A stretch of 62,629 nt of DNA, from positions 1-62,629 of the forward strand of contig JALWRC010000052.1 of the NCBI GenBank assembly GCA_027080725.1, read 5' to 3'. Shown here one piece after another: positions 25,361 to 34,550 of the stretch; the first letter of the stretch is position 1, and each line of letters begins with the position of its first letter. The translations under genes and the position numbers were made by a program. A model generated the notes under the pieces. The model saw only the letters and a program-made list of their open reading frames with translations, was not told the origin of the DNA and searched no databases. The DNA comes from Saprospiraceae bacterium (GTDB taxonomy: Bacteria; Bacteroidota; Bacteroidia; Chitinophagales; Saprospiraceae).

Positions 25361-27328
25361 ATGGCTAAAAAGAAAAAGAAATTCAGACATAATAAGAAAA
25401 AAGCACCTCCCTCAAAGTGGAGCTCTCTCCCCTTTTCTAAAGGTGATATCCCTTGGATATTCGGCATTCTAACATTTACACTTCTAATATTCATCCCCTT
25501 ACGCCAAGCGGAATTTGTATATTGGGATGATGACAGAAACATTACTGAAAACGACTTGGTCATGCAGCCACTCAGTGCCAAATCGACGAAGGATATCTTC
25601 TCCACACCCGTCATCGGCAACTACAACCCGTTGAGCAATTGGAGTTTTGCTCTTGAAAAAAAACTGTTTGTAGATGGGGCAAAATACAAGAATGACTCCG
25701 GGCGACTCAAACGCTTTTCGAGTGTGGTGCATTTGGATAACATCCTCCTGCACTTGGCCAACATTATCCTATTGTGGCTTTTGCTACGTGCCATCGGGTT
25801 CTCACTTGTGACTACCGGCATTGCGACCTTGCTCTTCGCCCTGCATCCGATGCATGTCGAAAGTGTGGCATGGGCGACAGAGAGAAAAGATGTCCTATAC
25901 AGTTTCTTCTTCCTCGGAAGTGCCCTTACGTACACCTTGCATAAATATCACAAACGACCGAAATGGTGGTGGTATCTCTCGTTAGTATTGTTTTTCATTG
26001 GGTTATTCGCCAAGATACAGATGGTGAGTTTGCCATTGACCTTACTGGTCATAGATTATTACATAGGGAAGCTGCGAGATCTGCGAGAGATGCAAGTCGT
26101 CCTCAGCAAATGGCTGTATTTCCTCCTCGCCTTTCTATTTGGGGTGCTCGGAATATACTTTTTGTCCAGCCAAGGTTCGCTGGAGACCAATACCACTTTC
26201 AATGCCTTTCAACGCTTATTCATCGGGACTTACAGCTTGACGGTTTATTTGATTAAAAGTATTTACCCCTACGAGTTGAGTGCGCTTTATCCCTATCCTG
26301 CTTCCCTTACCCTATGGCACTATCTTTCTGTATTACCTTTCATTGGATTCATTGTGCTCCTGTGGTATTCCTACAAAAAGGAACACAGAATCCTATTCTT
26401 CGGGCTCTCCTGGTTTCTTGTAAATATTTTATTTCTATTACAGTTTTTTGGCGCCGGACAAGGGTATATCGCAGACCGGTTTTCGTACATTTCATACATC
26501 GGCCTCTTTGTCATCATTGGATACTTCGCCTCCGTCCTCCTACGGCGGAAGGAGCAGTGGAGGTGGCCTCTCTTAGGAGGCATGGTCCTGTGGCTCGTAT
26601 TTTTGATATGGACCACACACCGTCAGATACCGGTTTGGCAGAATACCGAAAGTCTTTTCACAAAAACCATCGCTCTATATCCCAAGACGATGACACCTTA
26701 TCGCAACCGGGGCAATTACTACAGAGACAACGGTATCACTCAAAAGGCATTGGAAGACTACAGCAAGGGGCTCGCCCTCAGACCGGAAGCGGAGATGTAC
26801 AACAGCCGGGCAAAACTCTTCTTCTCAAAAAACCAAATAGAGAAAGCCATATCCGACTATAAAAATGCTATAAAGTTAGACCCGAAGAATGGGGAGTACC
26901 TCATCAACCTCGGGGCTACCTACGCCAAAGCCCAGCAGTTTTACAAAGCATTGGATGCTATCAACCGGGGCCTTAAATTGTCTCCGGGAAACCAAAATGC
27001 CTATCTCAATCGCTCCATTATTTATCTGATGCGGGGAGAATACAATAAGCAAATCGAAGATCTGAAGGCCTACCTGAAGAACAGCCCGAACAGTCCGGAT
27101 ATCTGGTATGAAATGGGAAGGGCGTACATGAACATCCGGCAGTTCCCCAAAGCCTTAGAGGCCTTTAATAAAGCTCTTCAGTACAATAAAAAAGGCGAAT
27201 ATTATCATGAAAGGGCCAAGGTCCATGCTTCGTTGGGGCAATTGGACCGGGCCAAACATGACGCAAAGAATGCACAAAACTTAGGGATCGCGATTCACCC
27301 ACAATTAAAAGCGCTACTCAATCAATAG
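25361..27328 (+). CDS. Polytopic GT-C-like membrane protein with C-terminal TPR domain (TMTC-like)
   Basis: A 655-residue protein. A very basic N-terminus (MAKKKKKFRHNKKK) is followed by about ten or eleven membrane helices between residues 28 and 425. The first extracytoplasmic loop has the DDD-like motif YWDDDRNIT, and LFALHPMHVESVAWATERKD closely matches the conserved loop of TMTC/DUF1736 proteins. Residues about 455-655 contain five or six tetratricopeptide repeats (YRNRGNYYRDNG, YKNAIKLDPKNGEYLINLG). Eukaryotic TMTC proteins are O-mannosyltransferases using a lipid-linked sugar. For bacterial members glycosyl transfer at the outer face of the inner membrane is an inference. It lies 27 bases after the exonuclease-like gene and 6 bases before recN. 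The copy at 27105-27117 of the 13-mer lies in the TPR part. Confidence 0.85.
   Translation: MAKKKKKFRHNKKKAPPSKWSSLPFSKGDIPWIFGILTFTLLIFIPLRQAEFVYWDDDRNITENDLVMQPLSAKSTKDIFSTPVIGNYNPLSNWSFALEKKLFVDGAKYKNDSGRLKRFSSVVHLDNILLHLANIILLWLLLRAIGFSLVTTGIATLLFALHPMHVESVAWATERKDVLYSFFFLGSALTYTLHKYHKRPKWWWYLSLVLFFIGLFAKIQMVSLPLTLLVIDYYIGKLRDLREMQVVLSKWLYFLLAFLFGVLGIYFLSSQGSLETNTTFNAFQRLFIGTYSLTVYLIKSIYPYELSALYPYPASLTLWHYLSVLPFIGFIVLLWYSYKKEHRILFFGLSWFLVNILFLLQFFGAGQGYIADRFSYISYIGLFVIIGYFASVLLRRKEQWRWPLLGGMVLWLVFLIWTTHRQIPVWQNTESLFTKTIALYPKTMTPYRNRGNYYRDNGITQKALEDYSKGLALRPEAEMYNSRAKLFFSKNQIEKAISDYKNAIKLDPKNGEYLINLGATYAKAQQFYKALDAINRGLKLSPGNQNAYLNRSIIYLMRGEYNKQIEDLKAYLKNSPNSPDIWYEMGRAYMNIRQFPKALEAFNKALQYNKKGEYYHERAKVHASLGQLDRAKHDAKNAQNLGIAIHPQLKALLNQ
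27105..27117 (+). other. 13-mer motif copy (12/13)
   Basis: Reads GGTATGAAATGGG, within the TPR gene in the frame Trp-Tyr-Glu-Met-Gly. Confidence 0.6.
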
Positions 27329-27334
27329 TCCGAA

Positions 27335-28993
27335 ATGCTACAACAACTCTCTATACAAAACTACGCTATTATCGACTCGGTGCAGCTGGATTTTGCCTCC
27401 GGGCTTAACATTATAACCGGTGAGACGGGCGCCGGCAAATCCATCCTGCTCGGAGCGCTCAAACTGATATTGGGGGAACGAGCAGATGTCAAGGCCCTAT
27501 TCAACACGGACAGAAAATGCATTATTGAAGGGACCTTTGACATAGGAGCACTTAATATGCGGGCCTTCTTTCAACAACACGACCTGGATTATGAGGAGCC
27601 CCTGATCGTCCGGCGGGAGATATTGCCTTCCGGGAAGTCACGGGCTTTTGTCAATGACACTCCCGTCACACTGGCCCCTTTAAAGGAATTGGGTATCCGT
27701 CTGGTCGAGATGCACCAACAATTTGACACCGTCAGTCTCTTTCAAGAAGAATTCCAAAGAGACTTCCTCGACCTCACAGGAGGTACGGAAGGACTCTACA
27801 GGGATTATCTCACAGCCTTTCAACAATTTCAAGCCAAAAAAAGACAGACAGAACGCCTCAAAACACAACTTCAATCCGCACAGAAAGAACAATCTTTCCT
27901 CGAGTTCCAACTCCAGGAATTGACCGAATTCAATCCGGTCGCAGGAGAAGAAGACAGCTTAATGCAAGAATTGAAGGCTTTGGAAAACGCGCGGGAAATC
28001 ATCCGGACATTAACCCAAATCCACTTTGACGCCAACGAAAGCGAACAAAGTCTGTTAGACAGCTTACGGCAGCATGAGCGCCTATTGTCCAATATCGCAC
28101 CTTACGTCCGGGAGCTTCCGGATTTACTTAAGCGACTGGAAGCCGTCGTAGTGGAACTCGATGACATATACGACCAATTGGGGAGTATTCACTCCGGTAT
28201 TTATGAAAATCCGGAGGCGCTGCAAGAGCTCAACGATCGGTACGACCGCTTGCAAACCTTGCTTAGAAAACACGGGGTGGTAACGAGTCAACAGCTCCTA
28301 TCGCTAAAAGATGAACTCGAGACCAAACTATCCAACCTTTCGACGGACTCCAGGCAATTAGAAGAAATGGAAGCAGAAGTGGAGCGCCTTCATGCCGTCG
28401 CCCAACAAAAGGCCGGTGTCTTATCCAAAGCGAGGGCCAAAGCATGGCCCAAGGTATCGGACTCCCTCCAAAAAATGCTCAAAAATCTCGGGATGCCCGA
28501 AGCAAAAGTTCGATTTGACCTCACACCGACCGAGCCCCTCACTCCTTTGGGAATGGAGCATATTTCCCTTTTATTCTCTGCCAATAAAGGTATTGCGCCC
28601 CGGCCAATAAGGGAAATAGCCTCCGGGGGAGAGCTCTCCCGGTTGAATCTATGTATCAAATCTCTTATTGCCGACAAGGCGTATCTCCCTACGCTTGTAT
28701 TTGACGAAATCGACACAGGAATTTCAGGAGAAATTGCCAAACACTTGGGGCAAATGCTATATGACCTGGCACGCAAACATCAGGTCATCTCTATCACCCA
28801 TGCTCCAATCGTCGCAGCATTTGGTGACAAGCACTTTGAAGTATTCAAAGACCATAGCGGCAATAAAACCACTTCCGGGATAAAAGTTCTCGAAGAGCAA
28901 GAGCGGATTATCGAACTCGCCAAGATGATTAGCGGCAACCCACCGAGCACTGCTGCCATTAATAATGCGAAAGAATTGGTCGAACGCAAATAA
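27335..28993 (+). CDS. recN: DNA repair protein RecN
   Basis: SMC-like ATPase that acts early in double-strand break repair and helps tether DNA ends. The protein has 552 residues, the usual length. The N-terminal head contains LSIQNYAIIDSVQLDF and Walker A GETGAGKS. A central coiled-coil region spans about residues 150-390 (Gln/Glu/Leu-rich heptads). The C-terminal head carries the ABC-type signature EIASGGELSRL and Walker B LVFDEIDTGISG, with the following switch His in ITHAP. It is the last gene of the cluster starting at 24743. The six-base gap to the TPR gene implies co-transcription. It converges with the small gene at 29000. Confidence 0.97.
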   Translation: MLQQLSIQNYAIIDSVQLDFASGLNIITGETGAGKSILLGALKLILGERADVKALFNTDRKCIIEGTFDIGALNMRAFFQQHDLDYEEPLIVRREILPSGKSRAFVNDTPVTLAPLKELGIRLVEMHQQFDTVSLFQEEFQRDFLDLTGGTEGLYRDYLTAFQQFQAKKRQTERLKTQLQSAQKEQSFLEFQLQELTEFNPVAGEEDSLMQELKALENAREIIRTLTQIHFDANESEQSLLDSLRQHERLLSNIAPYVRELPDLLKRLEAVVVELDDIYDQLGSIHSGIYENPEALQELNDRYDRLQTLLRKHGVVTSQQLLSLKDELETKLSNLSTDSRQLEEMEAEVERLHAVAQQKAGVLSKARAKAWPKVSDSLQKMLKNLGMPEAKVRFDLTPTEPLTPLGMEHISLLFSANKGIAPRPIREIASGGELSRLNLCIKSLIADKAYLPTLVFDEIDTGISGEIAKHLGQMLYDLARKHQVISITHAPIVAAFGDKHFEVFKDHSGNKTTSGIKVLEEQERIIELAKMISGNPPSTAAINNAKELVERK

Positions 28994-28999
28994 TACTTC

Positions 29000-29191
29000 C
29001 TATTGATTGGAAGGAAGAATTTTTTTGAGGTCGATATCCTCGGGTTTGATCTTGGCTTCTTTCTTTGCTTCTTCTGTCAGGCGCTTACCCGCTTCTGTTT
29101 TATTGAGAAAGTACCAAATGCCATAGCCGAGCGTACCCACGATAATCACAGTGATAAGAAAACGGGAAAATGAAGTCAGTCGCTTTGCCAT
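29000..29191 (-). CDS. Small single-pass membrane protein
   Basis: A 63-residue protein. A basic N-terminus (MAKRLTSFSR) is followed by one membrane helix at about residues 11-29 (FLITVIIVGTLGYGIWYFL) and a charged, amphipathic cytoplasmic or periplasmic tail (TEAGKRLTEEAKKEAKIKPEDIDLKKIL). The Lys/Glu-rich tail recalls YtxH-like small proteins. I do not recognise a family with a known function. It is separated from recN by six bases in convergent orientation. Coding is supported by clean membrane topology rather than by a known homologue. Confidence 0.6.
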   Translation of the reverse strand: MAKRLTSFSRFLITVIIVGTLGYGIWYFLNKTEAGKRLTEEAKKEAKIKPEDIDLKKILPSNQ

Positions 29192-29395
29192 AGTAAATAA
29201 ATATTGCTTTATTTATGTTTGAAGCACAAATATAAGCAATTTATAGCGCTTTTAGTAGATGTTGAGATAATGGGGTGTATGACAAACTGAACATCTTTAC
29301 GCAAATCAACAACCGATTGCTTTCTTTACAGACTTTATAAATGGAGTCACCTTGCTATTTGACATGGCATCGCTTCTCGAACTTGGGGCAGTAAG

Positions 29396-30037
29396 CTATC
29401 CCTTTTTCACCAAGGACTTCCTCCCATAAACACTACAAATAGGACAGCTTTCCGGATCATGTCCTCGTGCAGGGCAATATTCCCTTCCAAAATATATGAT
29501 CTGCAGGTGCAGCTTATTCCAACTATCTTCAGGGAATATCCGTTTAAGGTCAGCCTCAGTCTTAACCACATTCTTCCCTGTACTCAGCCCCCAGCGATAG
29601 GCCAAGCGGTGGATGTGGGTATCGACCGGAAAGGCGGGGTACCCGAAGGCCTGGCTCATCACTACAGAGGCCGTTTTATGTCCTACTCCGGGAAGGGCCT
29701 CCAGATCTTTGTAATTATCGGGGACATGGCCCTCATGCTTTTCAATGAGCATCTTAGATAGGTTATAAATCGCCTGGGACTTATTCTTGGAAAGTCCGCA
29801 GGAGCGAATAATCTCTTCGATTTCCTCCGGGGTCATCTTAACCATGTCAAAGGGATTATCCGCTTTGTCGAAGAGCGCCGGTGTAATCTTATTGACCCGT
29901 TCATCGGTACATTGTGCCGAAAGCAATACGGCTACCAATAGCGTATATGCATCTTTATGCTGTAGCGGGATGGGCACCGCAGGATACAATTCTTCTAAAA
30001 TCCGCCTTATCTCACCGGCTTTTTCACTTTTTGTCAT
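29396..30037 (-). CDS. nth: Endonuclease III (DNA glycosylase/AP lyase), lacking a complete 4Fe-4S motif
   Basis: Base-excision repair enzyme that removes oxidised pyrimidines and nicks abasic sites. The 213-residue protein has the helix-hairpin-helix LPGVGHKTA with catalytic Lys121, and PAFPVDTHIHRLAYRWG with catalytic Asp139. At the C-terminus the usual four-Cys iron-sulfur loop is incomplete. Cys188, Cys198 and Cys201 are present with non-standard spacing, the fourth Cys is absent, and the chain continues SVYGRKSLVKKG. It probably folds without the cluster, as reported for some cluster-less Nth/MutY relatives. It lies alone between a 200-base gap and the M4 protease gene. Confidence 0.93.
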   Translation of the reverse strand: MTKSEKAGEIRRILEELYPAVPIPLQHKDAYTLLVAVLLSAQCTDERVNKITPALFDKADNPFDMVKMTPEEIEEIIRSCGLSKNKSQAIYNLSKMLIEKHEGHVPDNYKDLEALPGVGHKTASVVMSQAFGYPAFPVDTHIHRLAYRWGLSTGKNVVKTEADLKRIFPEDSWNKLHLQIIYFGREYCPARGHDPESCPICSVYGRKSLVKKG

Positions 30038-30097
30038 TCGCTCCTTTTCAAATTCAGGCAGTTATTGCCAAATTCCAAAAAAATCATAACACCCAAC

Positions 30098-33000
30098 CTA
30101 TTCCTTAATCATTTTATACTGCTCAGAGAAGCCTTGGCCCTTTGTGCTTAAAATATAAACTGAAGGTAGAAGTGAGGCAGTATGTAGCATAACCGTCTCA
30201 TTGGCGAGTACTTTCTTAACCTTGTGCCTGAGTACCACCTTTCCGTCCTGATCAGCGACAGTTACCACTAAGTCTTCCAAAGCTGTTCTCCCCATGTTTA
30301 TCAACATCGCATCACCGGATACAGGATTTTGAACCAAGGAGAGATTTGATTTCTTTAACGCCATCACATCCTTGGTTTTGACATACAAATTGCGCTTACC
30401 ATCGGCGAAGTTGACGCCCCATCTTCCTCCATTCAACAGGATTGAAGGCTGTCCCGAAGCATGTATCTTGTCCCCTGTCAACTGGGTTACGGCTAAAAGT
30501 TGGCCGTTGGATTGGTCCGCCGCATTGAAGACCAAAAATTTGTCATCCACCGAAAAATTAGGGAATCCCACTTGGTCATTTTGAAATATGGAGTTGAGTT
30601 CATTCTTTTCGATATTAGCTCCAAAAACGGCATATTGAGCGCTGCCGGAGCGTGAATCCAACAAGTCAAAAGCCATAATGTAGGGCGAATTTTTAGCCAA
30701 GGTTGGATTGCCGATACTCAGTCCTTCCGGAAGATTAGATATGAGTTTTGATATCTCTCCATCTGACCAATTATTGGTGCTATTGCTCCACACATGGGCA
30801 AAACCAATATCCCAATACTCGTAATCCTGACCGGTAGTCGAACGGATTTTACTCAGTGCATCGTAAACCAAATACTCTCCCGAAGGATCAAACTCCATCG
30901 CATCGGCGTATTGGACATCTCCTGTTTTTACGCCATCGGCCGTCGTAGGATTATACAATTCCAACGCAGCGCCTGCATTCTTATCAAAACTCCACAAATA
31001 GATTTTGGGTTCCGGTGTATCGGCCAAGTAAGCTAAGGTTTTGCCATCCTTAGAGATAACCGCATTGCGATAAGGGCCCTGATCACTTACCAGACCCACA
31101 TTATAATTATCCCCACTCATACGCTGCAATCCATACAAATTGCCATCTTTACCGACAAAAACACCAAAGGCCCCATCGTCCGTCATACTCACCTTACTCT
31201 TGACGCCTTGAGAGTAAAGGGGCACCCCATTGGCTTGGGTATTGATATTGAAGAGAACGATGTTTTGGTACTGGTCATCGTTGGCAATTAAGTAGCGTAC
31301 ACCCGGATTAACAGCAAGATCCTTTTGGTGGTTAGAGCCACCACCGCCGCCATTGCCACCAATCCCAACCGCCGTAAAGGCATTGCGAGCCAAGGTTTCA
31401 TACGCACTGCCATACAAATCTTTGGCCGCTCGCATAACGGCGACCTTCAGATCTACAAATTTGGACGAACGTGTGAGATATTTTGTCAAGGTTCTGTAGT
31501 ATACTTTTTCCGCTTTAGATTTGGCCACCTCCTCACTGCCATCTTTATTCTTAATCGCTTGAACAAAAAGATAAAATGCATAATTGGGGATACCACTGTT
31601 TATGTGCACCCCCCCATTGTCTTGTTGACCGTGATATTGTTCGTTGACGTGTTTGGGTTGAAATCCGGGCTGCCCCAGATTGCTCGCCCCATTATGTGGG
31701 TCGCTCATATCCCTCAACGCACCGGAAGGGAAAGCACTCCCCTTGACCACATTCTCCCCAAGGGTCCAATCTCCTCGATCCACCATTACACCAAACACAT
31801 CCGACATGGATTCATTAATAGCACCAGATTCTCCTTCATATACAAGATTGGCTGTGGCGAATGTGACCCCGTGGGTCATCTCATGAGCTGCTACATCAAG
31901 TCCGGCGGCAAGCCGGTTAAACTGGCTTCGTCCATTGCCATAAAACATAGCCTTTCCATTCCAAAAGGCATTGTCCATTCCCCCTCCGTCTGTCTCCGAT
32001 ACATTGTAAATAGATATAATATTCCCTCCAGCCCCGTCAATAGCATTCCGGCTATGTGTCTGCCTATAGTACTCATAGGCTAACGCTCCATTGTTGTGAG
32101 CGGAAATTTGCAGGGGATCCCACTGGTTATTACTCGATGCCGGCAAACCCACCTTGAAGTCATTGTTTTGTGGATGCGTATTGCCTGCGTCTAACGTTAT
32201 CAGTGCTCCTACCGGATTGTCCGGCATTTGGGATGCACCTGAATTGAACATGGGACGTGATGCGTCAATGAGATAGTTTGTCCCGTTTTGGCTCCACACG
32301 TGGATGGTTTTTGTCTGCCCGTTGAGGTCTTTCCCTGTAGCCGTTCGGTCTCCGGCATATGGAAAAGCAGTCGGCGCAGATACTCTATTGCTCTTGCTGG
32401 GGTCTTCAGTCGACCATTTCATACCATGATGATGACCATCCCGCGCCCATGTGCACGTCAAATAATTGGTCTTAACCATCTCTCCGGTATGGGCGTCAAC
32501 AAAACTCTCCCATCGGTCTAAAACTGAGGTGTAATAAGTGATATGCCAAGTCAGTAACCACTTTTGCTCCATGGGTAGATATACGAGTTCATGCTCCGGC
32601 GGGGAGGCCAACGATTTCATGGAGATCAACATATTGTCAGGGACATTTTTATCCGTAGAAGGCTCCAGAATACCCTCCTGTGTATTGTCCCGAAGTATCA
32701 TCATTGCCTGCTGGTATGAAATGGTGGGCTCTGGAGAAGGGGTGGAGTTGCCGATGAGAAAATACCTACCATTGAGAAAATCAAAACCTTTATCATCACC
32801 GTGCAATATCACCTGCCCACCAAATACAGGAATGCTTTGGAATACTTGTTGCATTCTAACATGAACCATACCGAGGTCGTCCCGATCCACCGATTGTACC
32901 TTAAACATATCTTGTGCATCGGGTAATTGCATCCGGTCACTGACCGTTTTCAAAAAAGCAGCTGATGCAGGTGTGGACTCCTCCCTTAATCCGATACTTT

Positions 33001-33304
33001 TGGGCCATCTCTGTTGGTATGAAATGGCAAGCACCCGTCCATCCAAGTCCCTATCCAGCACCTTAGGTCCATCCAGTGCCTGAACAATCTGATCGTCACT
33101 TATTTGCTTCGACAGGTAAGGAAACGGAGTTACATTGTAGCCTGTAACAGGGGTTATAAAATCCGATCGTATAGAGCCAATCGCACGCTCTGATGTACGA
33201 TTTGAAAAGTGTATCTTCTTTAAAGGAACTTGTCCTGCAGCATTGCTATTGCAGAGAATCATCAAGAAGAGGGTAGCGAAAAGAGATGTCCAAAGTTTTT
33301 TCAT
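30098..33304 (-). CDS. Secreted M4 (thermolysin-type) metalloprotease with T9SS C-terminal domain
   Basis: A 1068-residue exported protease. Residues 1-24 are a signal peptide. Residues about 60-270 are FTP/PepSY-type propeptide domains that keep the enzyme inactive during export. The peptidase domain carries the zinc motif HEMTH (His474, Glu475, His478) and the third ligand region GAINESMSDVFG; a later His in QDNGGVHINSGIPN also fits the family. Residues about 650-980 look like a beta-propeller built of repeated YLVYDA and DKFLVF strands. The C-terminus is a divergent type A sorting domain (LSLVQNPVSGDAML to YKMIKE). It would degrade protein outside the cell. Three copies of the 13-mer motif lie inside this gene. 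Confidence 0.93.
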   Translation of the reverse strand: MKKLWTSLFATLFLMILCNSNAAGQVPLKKIHFSNRTSERAIGSIRSDFITPVTGYNVTPFPYLSKQISDDQIVQALDGPKVLDRDLDGRVLAISYQQRWPKSIGLREESTPASAAFLKTVSDRMQLPDAQDMFKVQSVDRDDLGMVHVRMQQVFQSIPVFGGQVILHGDDKGFDFLNGRYFLIGNSTPSPEPTISYQQAMMILRDNTQEGILEPSTDKNVPDNMLISMKSLASPPEHELVYLPMEQKWLLTWHITYYTSVLDRWESFVDAHTGEMVKTNYLTCTWARDGHHHGMKWSTEDPSKSNRVSAPTAFPYAGDRTATGKDLNGQTKTIHVWSQNGTNYLIDASRPMFNSGASQMPDNPVGALITLDAGNTHPQNNDFKVGLPASSNNQWDPLQISAHNNGALAYEYYRQTHSRNAIDGAGGNIISIYNVSETDGGGMDNAFWNGKAMFYGNGRSQFNRLAAGLDVAAHEMTHGVTFATANLVYEGESGAINESMSDVFGVMVDRGDWTLGENVVKGSAFPSGALRDMSDPHNGASNLGQPGFQPKHVNEQYHGQQDNGGVHINSGIPNYAFYLFVQAIKNKDGSEEVAKSKAEKVYYRTLTKYLTRSSKFVDLKVAVMRAAKDLYGSAYETLARNAFTAVGIGGNGGGGGSNHQKDLAVNPGVRYLIANDDQYQNIVLFNINTQANGVPLYSQGVKSKVSMTDDGAFGVFVGKDGNLYGLQRMSGDNYNVGLVSDQGPYRNAVISKDGKTLAYLADTPEPKIYLWSFDKNAGAALELYNPTTADGVKTGDVQYADAMEFDPSGEYLVYDALSKIRSTTGQDYEYWDIGFAHVWSNSTNNWSDGEISKLISNLPEGLSIGNPTLAKNSPYIMAFDLLDSRSGSAQYAVFGANIEKNELNSIFQNDQVGFPNFSVDDKFLVFNAADQSNGQLLAVTQLTGDKIHASGQPSILLNGGRWGVNFADGKRNLYVKTKDVMALKKSNLSLVQNPVSGDAMLINMGRTALEDLVVTVADQDGKVVLRHKVKKVLANETVMLHTASLLPSVYILSTKGQGFSEQYKMIKE
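32413..32425 (-). other. 13-mer motif copy (perfect)
   Basis: ACCATTTCATACC on the plus strand, inside the M4 protease gene (frame Gly-Met-Lys-Trp-Ser). It continues CGACT like the intergenic copy at 14565. Confidence 0.7.
32713..32725 (+). other. 13-mer motif copy (perfect)
   Basis: GGTATGAAATGGT on the plus strand, antisense to the M4 protease gene (frame Thr-Ile-Ser-Tyr). Confidence 0.7.
33016..33028 (+). other. 13-mer motif copy (12/13)
   Basis: Reads GGTATGAAATGGC, antisense to the M4 protease gene, 303 bases from the copy at 32713. Confidence 0.6.
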
Positions 33305-33489
33305 TGTTCTATTTTTAATCTATCACAAAAAGGCATTTTTTTTCAGAGCTTACTAAAAAGAAATGACCCTCTCAGGCATTGGTTAAATAACCCAACTTTG
33401 CGCTGAGAAGTTCGTCTTTCCAATGGCACTCCTCCAACCGGCGCCAAAGGTGGTATAAAAATACAACTTTTTCTGATATTGATATTTGA

Positions 33490-33517
33490 GTGTGTATTAC
33501 AAAGTGTGTATTACAAA
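33490..33517. repeat. Tandem pair of GTGTGTATTACAAA
   Basis: Two exact 14-base units in tandem, followed by GTGCACAC. The same 14-mer occurs once at 5106-5119. Related GTGCAC..TACAC words lie at 5615 and 59112. Confidence 0.7.
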
Positions 33518-33548
33518 GTGCACACTTCTATATAGAAAAGCAATAACA

Positions 33549-33757
33549 ATCCCGTAGGGATACCATCTTTGTAGCCCTGTACGAGCGACAGCGAAGTGCA
33601 GGGTAAATAGTGTATGCAAGAGAATTCTTCAAAATTAGAGATATATCATTTGGCGGTATTTTTGCACGGTACAATATTGTAAATGCGTGAGAAGTGTTGT
33701 CTTCAAAAATAGTAACAAAACAATGCATTTGCAAATTTTAATGCACTTTTAAAACAC
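33549..33757. repeat. Interspersed non-coding repeat, copy A (partner at 17999-18180)
   Basis: Opens with the palindrome ATCCCGTAGGGAT (33549-33561), then TAGCCCTGTACGAGCGA, whose CCCTGTAC pairs with GTGCAGGG (33596-33603). Downstream blocks (GGCGGTATTTTTGC, AGTGTTGT, ACAAAACAATGC) match copy B in order and spacing. Confidence 0.7.
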
Positions 33758-33943
33758 CTTTAAATTTCCTTTTGAGCTCCCAATCGAAAAAAATAACTAT
33801 CCTTTGATGACCTCCAGGAAGTAGACTCGATTAAGAAGCGAGGTAAGTGTTAAGAGTACTTAGCAAAAAATATAAGCATTTGAGAGGAATGTGTTATTTT
33901 ATGCAAAGTCTCGATTAGAGCGTAAAAAGTGTTTGGAAAACCA

Positions 33944-33951
33944 TATATTTG
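33944..33951 (+). promoter_or_regulatory. -7 box TATATTTG of the ECF sigma gene
   Basis: Exact TAnnTTTG match, 30 bases before the ATG at 33982. No -33 element at correct spacing was seen. Confidence 0.55.
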
Positions 33952-33981
33952 CCCTAAGTTATATGACTTCAAACACTTTAG

Positions 33982-34545
33982 ATGTCCGATTATACAGATA
34001 TGCAATTGGTAGAGGGCTTCCGTTCTCAAGATGACCATGTCATCCGCTATATCTACCAAAAAATCGGTCCGCTCGTCAGAAACCTTGTGATAAAGGGGGG
34101 CGGAAGTGATGCCGAAGCGGAGGACATATTCCAGGAGGGATTGGTTGCCGCCTACATCAACATCAAGAATGGTAAATATGCCAGGCAACAGGCAAAGTTC
34201 TCTTCTTACCTCATACAAATTTGCAAATTCAGATGGTTTGATCTCGTCAAATCCAGCCATCGCAAAAAAGGAGGAGTCATGTTGGATATCAATATGAAAG
34301 ACAAGGATCCGGACATTCAATTTGCCTTGGAAGAAGAGCAAAAGCACGAGGTATTGCATTCGCTCATCGATACGCTCAACGAGCAATGCAAGGAGATTAT
34401 CCTCCGGTACTACTGGGAACATCAGAGTCTCTCCGAGATTAGCCAAGCACTCGGGATGGCTCCTGCATCCGTCAAAAATGGCAAATATCGATGTATGCAG
34501 CAACTTAAGAAAAACGCATTAGACAAAAAACATTTATTGAGATAG
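33982..34545 (+). CDS. RNA polymerase ECF-type sigma factor
   Basis: A 187-residue sigma-70 family protein with only regions 2 and 4, as in ECF sigmas. Region 2 covers about residues 25-95 (DAEAEDIFQEGLVAAYINI, FSSYLIQICKFRWFDLVK). Region 4 covers about residues 125-180 (LNEQCKEIILRYYWEHQSLSEISQALGMAPASVKNGKYRCMQQL), a helix-turn-helix for the -35 element. By family it redirects RNA polymerase to a small regulon. The next gene starts 5 bases after the stop and encodes a single-pass membrane protein, which fits an anti-sigma partner. A promoter box lies at 33944-33951. Its target promoters are not identifiable here. Confidence 0.93.
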   Translation: MSDYTDMQLVEGFRSQDDHVIRYIYQKIGPLVRNLVIKGGGSDAEAEDIFQEGLVAAYINIKNGKYARQQAKFSSYLIQICKFRWFDLVKSSHRKKGGVMLDINMKDKDPDIQFALEEEQKHEVLHSLIDTLNEQCKEIILRYYWEHQSLSEISQALGMAPASVKNGKYRCMQQLKKNALDKKHLLR

Positions 34546-34550
34546 GCATC

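Larger units (their letters stand above)
33305..33981. other. Divergent intergenic region, 677 bases
   Basis: The largest gap of the window, between the divergent M4 protease and ECF sigma genes. It contains the tandem 14-mers, repeat copy A, and the -7 box at 33944-33951. The rest is AT-rich with no coding frame that I can support. Confidence 0.55.

Noticed and set aside
17999-33757. Composite transposon bounded by repeat copies B and A
   Set aside because: The 15 kb between them consists of ordinary chromosomal genes without transposase or cargo-type genes, and the copies are diverged and in direct orientation like ordinary interspersed repeats.
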